In this document: positions 6,098-8,585 of the stretch, in pieces
How positions within the stretch are numbered: position 1 is the stretch's first letter
How the letters are laid out: each line of letters begins with the position of its first letter
NCBI GenBank assembly: GCA_902796775.1
Contig: CADBQK010000354.1
Coordinates: forward strand, 1-8,585
DNA from: an uncultured Lachnospiraceae bacterium
GTDB taxonomy: Bacteria > Bacillota_A > Clostridia > Lachnospirales > Lachnospiraceae
Length of the DNA: 8,585 nucleotides
Direction of reading: 5' to 3'
The notes under the pieces: model-generated
Seen by the model: the letters and a program-made list of their open reading frames with translations, nothing else
What the model was told of the DNA's origin: nothing
Database searches by the model: none
Position numbers and translations under genes: made by a program

Positions 6098-6218
6098 TAG
6101 GGAAAAAGGATGTTTTGCAGGAAACACAATCAAGCAGGTGCCTATTTCCTGATCTTCTTTTTTACTGTTTTTGACCATGTTCCATAAACAGTATTCGTAT
6201 TTCCGGCCCGGGTGTTTC
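6098..6218 (-). other. Non-coding stretch between polC and the rimP promoter, no clear terminator
   Basis: The 121 bases after the polC stop encode nothing recognisable. On the minus strand there is a 7-bp stem ACTGTTT/AAACAGT (6164-6170 with 6186-6192) around a 15-base loop, but it is followed by A residues, so it is not an intrinsic terminator for polC. A long-loop pairing AGGAAA/TTTCCT also exists and is weak; it is followed only loosely by CCTTTTTCCC. Transcripts from polC may therefore read into rimP, or end here by a factor-dependent route. Confidence 0.5.
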
Positions 6219-8585
6219 TCACATATCAAACACCGACAGCTGATTGGACTCGGGCATATTCCCGAGGATCCCCAGCCCAGCCATCGTATCAAGTGTGCTC
6301 TGGCTCACTTTCGCCCGCTGCCGTATATCATCTTTAGACAAAAAAGGACCGTCTTTAGCTGCATTCGCAAGTGCCTGCGCTGCAACGCCGCCCATCCCGT
6401 CAATAGCCATAAACGGAGGCAGGAGCTGGTCTTCCACGATCTGGAACTTGATCGCGTCGGAACGGTACAGATCAATCGGCAGGAAGGAGAAGCCTCTGGC
6501 GTAAAACTCCTGCACAACTTTCATATCCTTAAGCAGATCCTTTTCCTTCTGCGACAGGTCCGGGGATGTTTTATCTTTCTTTGCCTTGTCCGCTACATCC
6601 TTAAACATACGGATCCGTTCATCCAGCGGTCCCTTTCCCAGACACATCATGCCATAATCGAAGGCTGTCGCGCGGATTGTGAAGAAAGCCGCGTAAAAAG
6701 CCAGCGGCTGGTAAACCTTAAACCAGGCAATCCGCATGCCCATCATGACATAGGCGACTGCATGGGCTTTGGGAAACATATACTTGATTTTTTTGCAGGA
6801 CCAGATATACCAGTCCGGAACGCCATGTTTTTCCATGGTCTCCTCCCAGTCAGGGGTCAGACCCTTTCCTTTGCGGACACTCTCCATAATCTTAAAGGAC
6901 TGGGCATCATCGATCCCCCGGCTGATCAGGTAGATCATGATATCATCACGGGTACAGATGGCAGTGGAAATCACCGCCTTCCCTTCCCGGATCAGTTTCT
7001 GGGCATTGCCCAGCCAGACATCCGTGCCATGCGCCAGACCGGCGATCCGCACAAGGTCGGAAAAAGCGGTCGGCTGGGTATCCTTAAGCATCTGCATAGC
7101 AAACTCGGTACCGAACTCCGGGATACCCAATGATCCCAGCTCAGTCCCGCCGATATCTTCACTCTCGATTCCCAGGGCATCCAGGCCCAGGAATAGGGAC
7201 AGTACCTTCGCATCGTCCAGACGGATTTTCGTCGCATCGATTCCGGTCAGATCCTCCAGCATTTTGATCATTGTCGGATCATCGTGTCCGAGTATGTCCA
7301 GCTTGAGCAGATTATGGTCAATAGAATGATAATCAAAATGCGTAGTTACGATCCTGGTATTCGTATCATTTGCCGGATGCTGTACGGGCGTAAAGGAATA
7401 GATCTCCTCCCCATGCGGCACCACGATGATTCCGCCCGGATGCTGGCCTGTTGTCCGCTTCACACCTACGCAGCCACTGCAAAGACGTCCGATCTCGCAC
7501 GAGCGTTTGTGGATGTCATGCTCCTCATAATAATGCATGGTATAGCCATATGCAGTCTTGTCTGCGAGGGTACCCACTGTCCCCGCCCGGAAAGTCTTCC
7601 CCTTCCCGAAAATAACCTCCGTATAGGCATGCGCCTTACTCTGGTAATCACCGGAAAAATTCAGGTCGATATCCGGCTCCTTATTCCCCGAAAATCCAAG
7701 GAAAGTCTCAAAGGGGATGTCATGCCCTTCCTTGGCCAATGGCTGTCCGCAGACCGGGCACAGCTTATCCTCCATGTCACAGCCGGAACGGCCGGAAAAG
7801 CTTTTGACATAATCCGAATCAAAATCCACATAGTGGCAGGAAGGGCACAGATAGTGTGCCTGCATCGAATTTACTTCCGTAATACCGGAAAGGTATGCAA
7901 CCAGGGAAGAGCCGACAGATCCCCTGGAACCAACCAGGTAGCCGTCTGCAACAGACTTCCATACCAGCTTCTGGGCAATGATATACATCACTGCATATCC
8001 ATTGCTGATAATCGACTGCAGCTCCCTTTCCATCCTATCCACCACGATCTGCGGGATCTGCGGCCCGTAGATTTCATGGGCACGATTGTAACAGATCTCC
8101 CGTAGGATACGATCGGAATCCTCGATCACAGGAGGGCATTTGTCGGGACGGACAGGCTCGATCTCATCAACCATATCCGCTATCAGGTTGGTGTTTGTAA
8201 TGACGACCTCCCTGGCTTTCTTCTCCCCCAGATAGGAAAACTCATCCAGCATCTCCTGTGTGGTCCGCAGATACAGCGGAGGCTGCATATCTGCATCCGC
8301 AAATTTCCGGTTGGACATAATGATCCTGCGGTAGACTTCGTCTTCCGGATCGAGAAAATGGACATCGCAGGTGGCACAGACCGGCTTGCCATGCGCAGCT
8401 CCCAGCTGTACGATCCTCTTATTCAGCTCCTGCAGGTCCTGGATACTGCGGATCTCATTGTCCTCCTCCCGGATCAGAAACTCATTATTGAGCACCGGCT
8501 GGATCTCCAGATAATCATAAAAATCCACGATCCGGCTGATCTCTTCCTCAGGACGTCCCTCACGGACTGCCCGAAAAAGCTCGCC
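6219..8585 (-). CDS. polC: DNA polymerase III PolC-type alpha subunit, C-terminal 788 residues
   Basis: The frame is open at the right window edge, so the N-terminal OB, PHP-N and exonuclease parts are missing; a complete PolC is about 1440 residues. This is the Gram-positive replicative polymerase. In the visible fragment, residues about 1-90 are the end of the PHP domain (CDVHFLDPEDEVYRRI, 73-88). The palm begins with GYLVGSRGSVGSSLVAYLSG (215-234). A zinc-binding insertion has CPSC (247-250) and CPVC (276-279). The catalytic block PDIDLNFSGDYQ supplies D305 and D307, and KLDILGHDDPT (428-438) supplies the likely third catalytic aspartate, D430. Fingers follow, with FRAGTVGTLADKTAYGY (332-348) and FPKAHAVAY (604-612). 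A helix-hairpin-helix-like tail (GMGGVAAQALA, 730-740) precedes the clamp-binding motif QLSVF (782-786), followed by DM. All key residues seen are intact. An in-frame GTG at 8526-8528 is internal, not the start. Confidence 0.98.
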   Translation of the reverse strand, partial: GELFRAVREGRPEEEISRIVDFYDYLEIQPVLNNEFLIREEDNEIRSIQDLQELNKRIVQLGAAHGKPVCATCDVHFLDPEDEVYRRIIMSNRKFADADMQPPLYLRTTQEMLDEFSYLGEKKAREVVITNTNLIADMVDEIEPVRPDKCPPVIEDSDRILREICYNRAHEIYGPQIPQIVVDRMERELQSIISNGYAVMYIIAQKLVWKSVADGYLVGSRGSVGSSLVAYLSGITEVNSMQAHYLCPSCHYVDFDSDYVKSFSGRSGCDMEDKLCPVCGQPLAKEGHDIPFETFLGFSGNKEPDIDLNFSGDYQSKAHAYTEVIFGKGKTFRAGTVGTLADKTAYGYTMHYYEEHDIHKRSCEIGRLCSGCVGVKRTTGQHPGGIIVVPHGEEIYSFTPVQHPANDTNTRIVTTHFDYHSIDHNLLKLDILGHDDPTMIKMLEDLTGIDATKIRLDDAKVLSLFLGLDALGIESEDIGGTELGSLGIPEFGTEFAMQMLKDTQPTAFSDLVRIAGLAHGTDVWLGNAQKLIREGKAVISTAICTRDDIMIYLISRGIDDAQSFKIMESVRKGKGLTPDWEETMEKHGVPDWYIWSCKKIKYMFPKAHAVAYVMMGMRIAWFKVYQPLAFYAAFFTIRATAFDYGMMCLGKGPLDERIRMFKDVADKAKKDKTSPDLSQKEKDLLKDMKVVQEFYARGFSFLPIDLYRSDAIKFQIVEDQLLPPFMAIDGMGGVAAQALANAAKDGPFLSKDDIRQRAKVSQSTLDTMAGLGILGNMPESNQLSVFDM

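Noticed and set aside
6164..6192. polC terminator at the ACTGTTT/AAACAGT stem
   Set aside because: On the minus strand it is followed by A residues, the loop is 15 bases and the stem is AT-rich; it lacks the terminator layout.
6171..7133. Long plus-strand open frame (320 codons) opposite polC
   Set aside because: Entirely antisense to a well-conserved gene, with no ribosome binding site or recognisable domain. The same holds for the plus-strand open frames opposite infB (1234-2062), nusA (4052-4684, 4996-5547) and polC (7284-8105).
8526..8528. polC start at the GTG here
   Set aside because: The frame stays open and PolC-like to the window edge, and a start here would drop half the protein; the gene is simply cut by the window.
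1..8585. Mobile elements, CRISPR arrays, tRNA or rRNA genes, defence or secondary-metabolite systems
   Set aside because: No inverted-repeat-bounded insertions, regularly spaced repeats, RNA gene sequences or unexplained coding regions were found; the gene content is core housekeeping throughout.

Overview
The window is an ordinary, highly conserved housekeeping locus read entirely from the minus strand: the 3' part of polC, then the rimP-nusA-rnpM-ylxQ-infB-rbfA translation and transcription operon, then the 5' end of an nrnA-type gene. This order is the classic Firmicutes (Bacillota) arrangement. The rbfA-nrnA join, the long IF2 N-terminal linker, the balanced base composition and the RbfA and RimP sequences point to a clostridial anaerobe, most likely Lachnospiraceae. 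That family-level placement is inference from remembered sequence resemblance, not from a search.

Layout in transcription order (high to low coordinates): polC, cut by the window edge, with only its C-terminal 788 residues (8585-6219); a 303-base non-coding stretch (6218-5916) holding a good sigma-A promoter with an extended -10 and a structured leader with a 5'-proximal stem-loop capped by a GNRA-type GAGA loop; rimP from a GTG start (5915-5448); nusA (5424-4360); rnpM/ylxR (4345-4040); an L7Ae-family gene from a TTG start, overlapping rnpM by 50 bases (4089-3784); infB encoding a 1011-residue IF2 (3771-736); a 74-base gap with two small stem-loops; rbfA (661-215); and the first 74 codons of nrnA (222-1), which overlaps the end of rbfA.

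The genes form a coherent set. PolC is the replicative DNA polymerase. RimP and RbfA mature the 30S subunit. NusA acts on elongating RNA polymerase. RnpM and the L7Ae-like protein are small RNA-binding proteins. IF2 starts translation. NrnA degrades very short RNAs. Short gaps and overlaps from rimP to nrnA, and no visible intrinsic terminator among them, suggest one transcript beginning near 6062.

I found no mobile element, CRISPR array, tRNA, rRNA or unknown protein system. The points worth a second look are regulatory or architectural: the rimP leader, the out-of-frame rnpM/ylxQ overlap, the roughly 370-residue disordered linker of IF2 with a possible internal start, the acidic RbfA tail that carries the nrnA ribosome binding site, and the lack of a clear ribosome binding site before rbfA.
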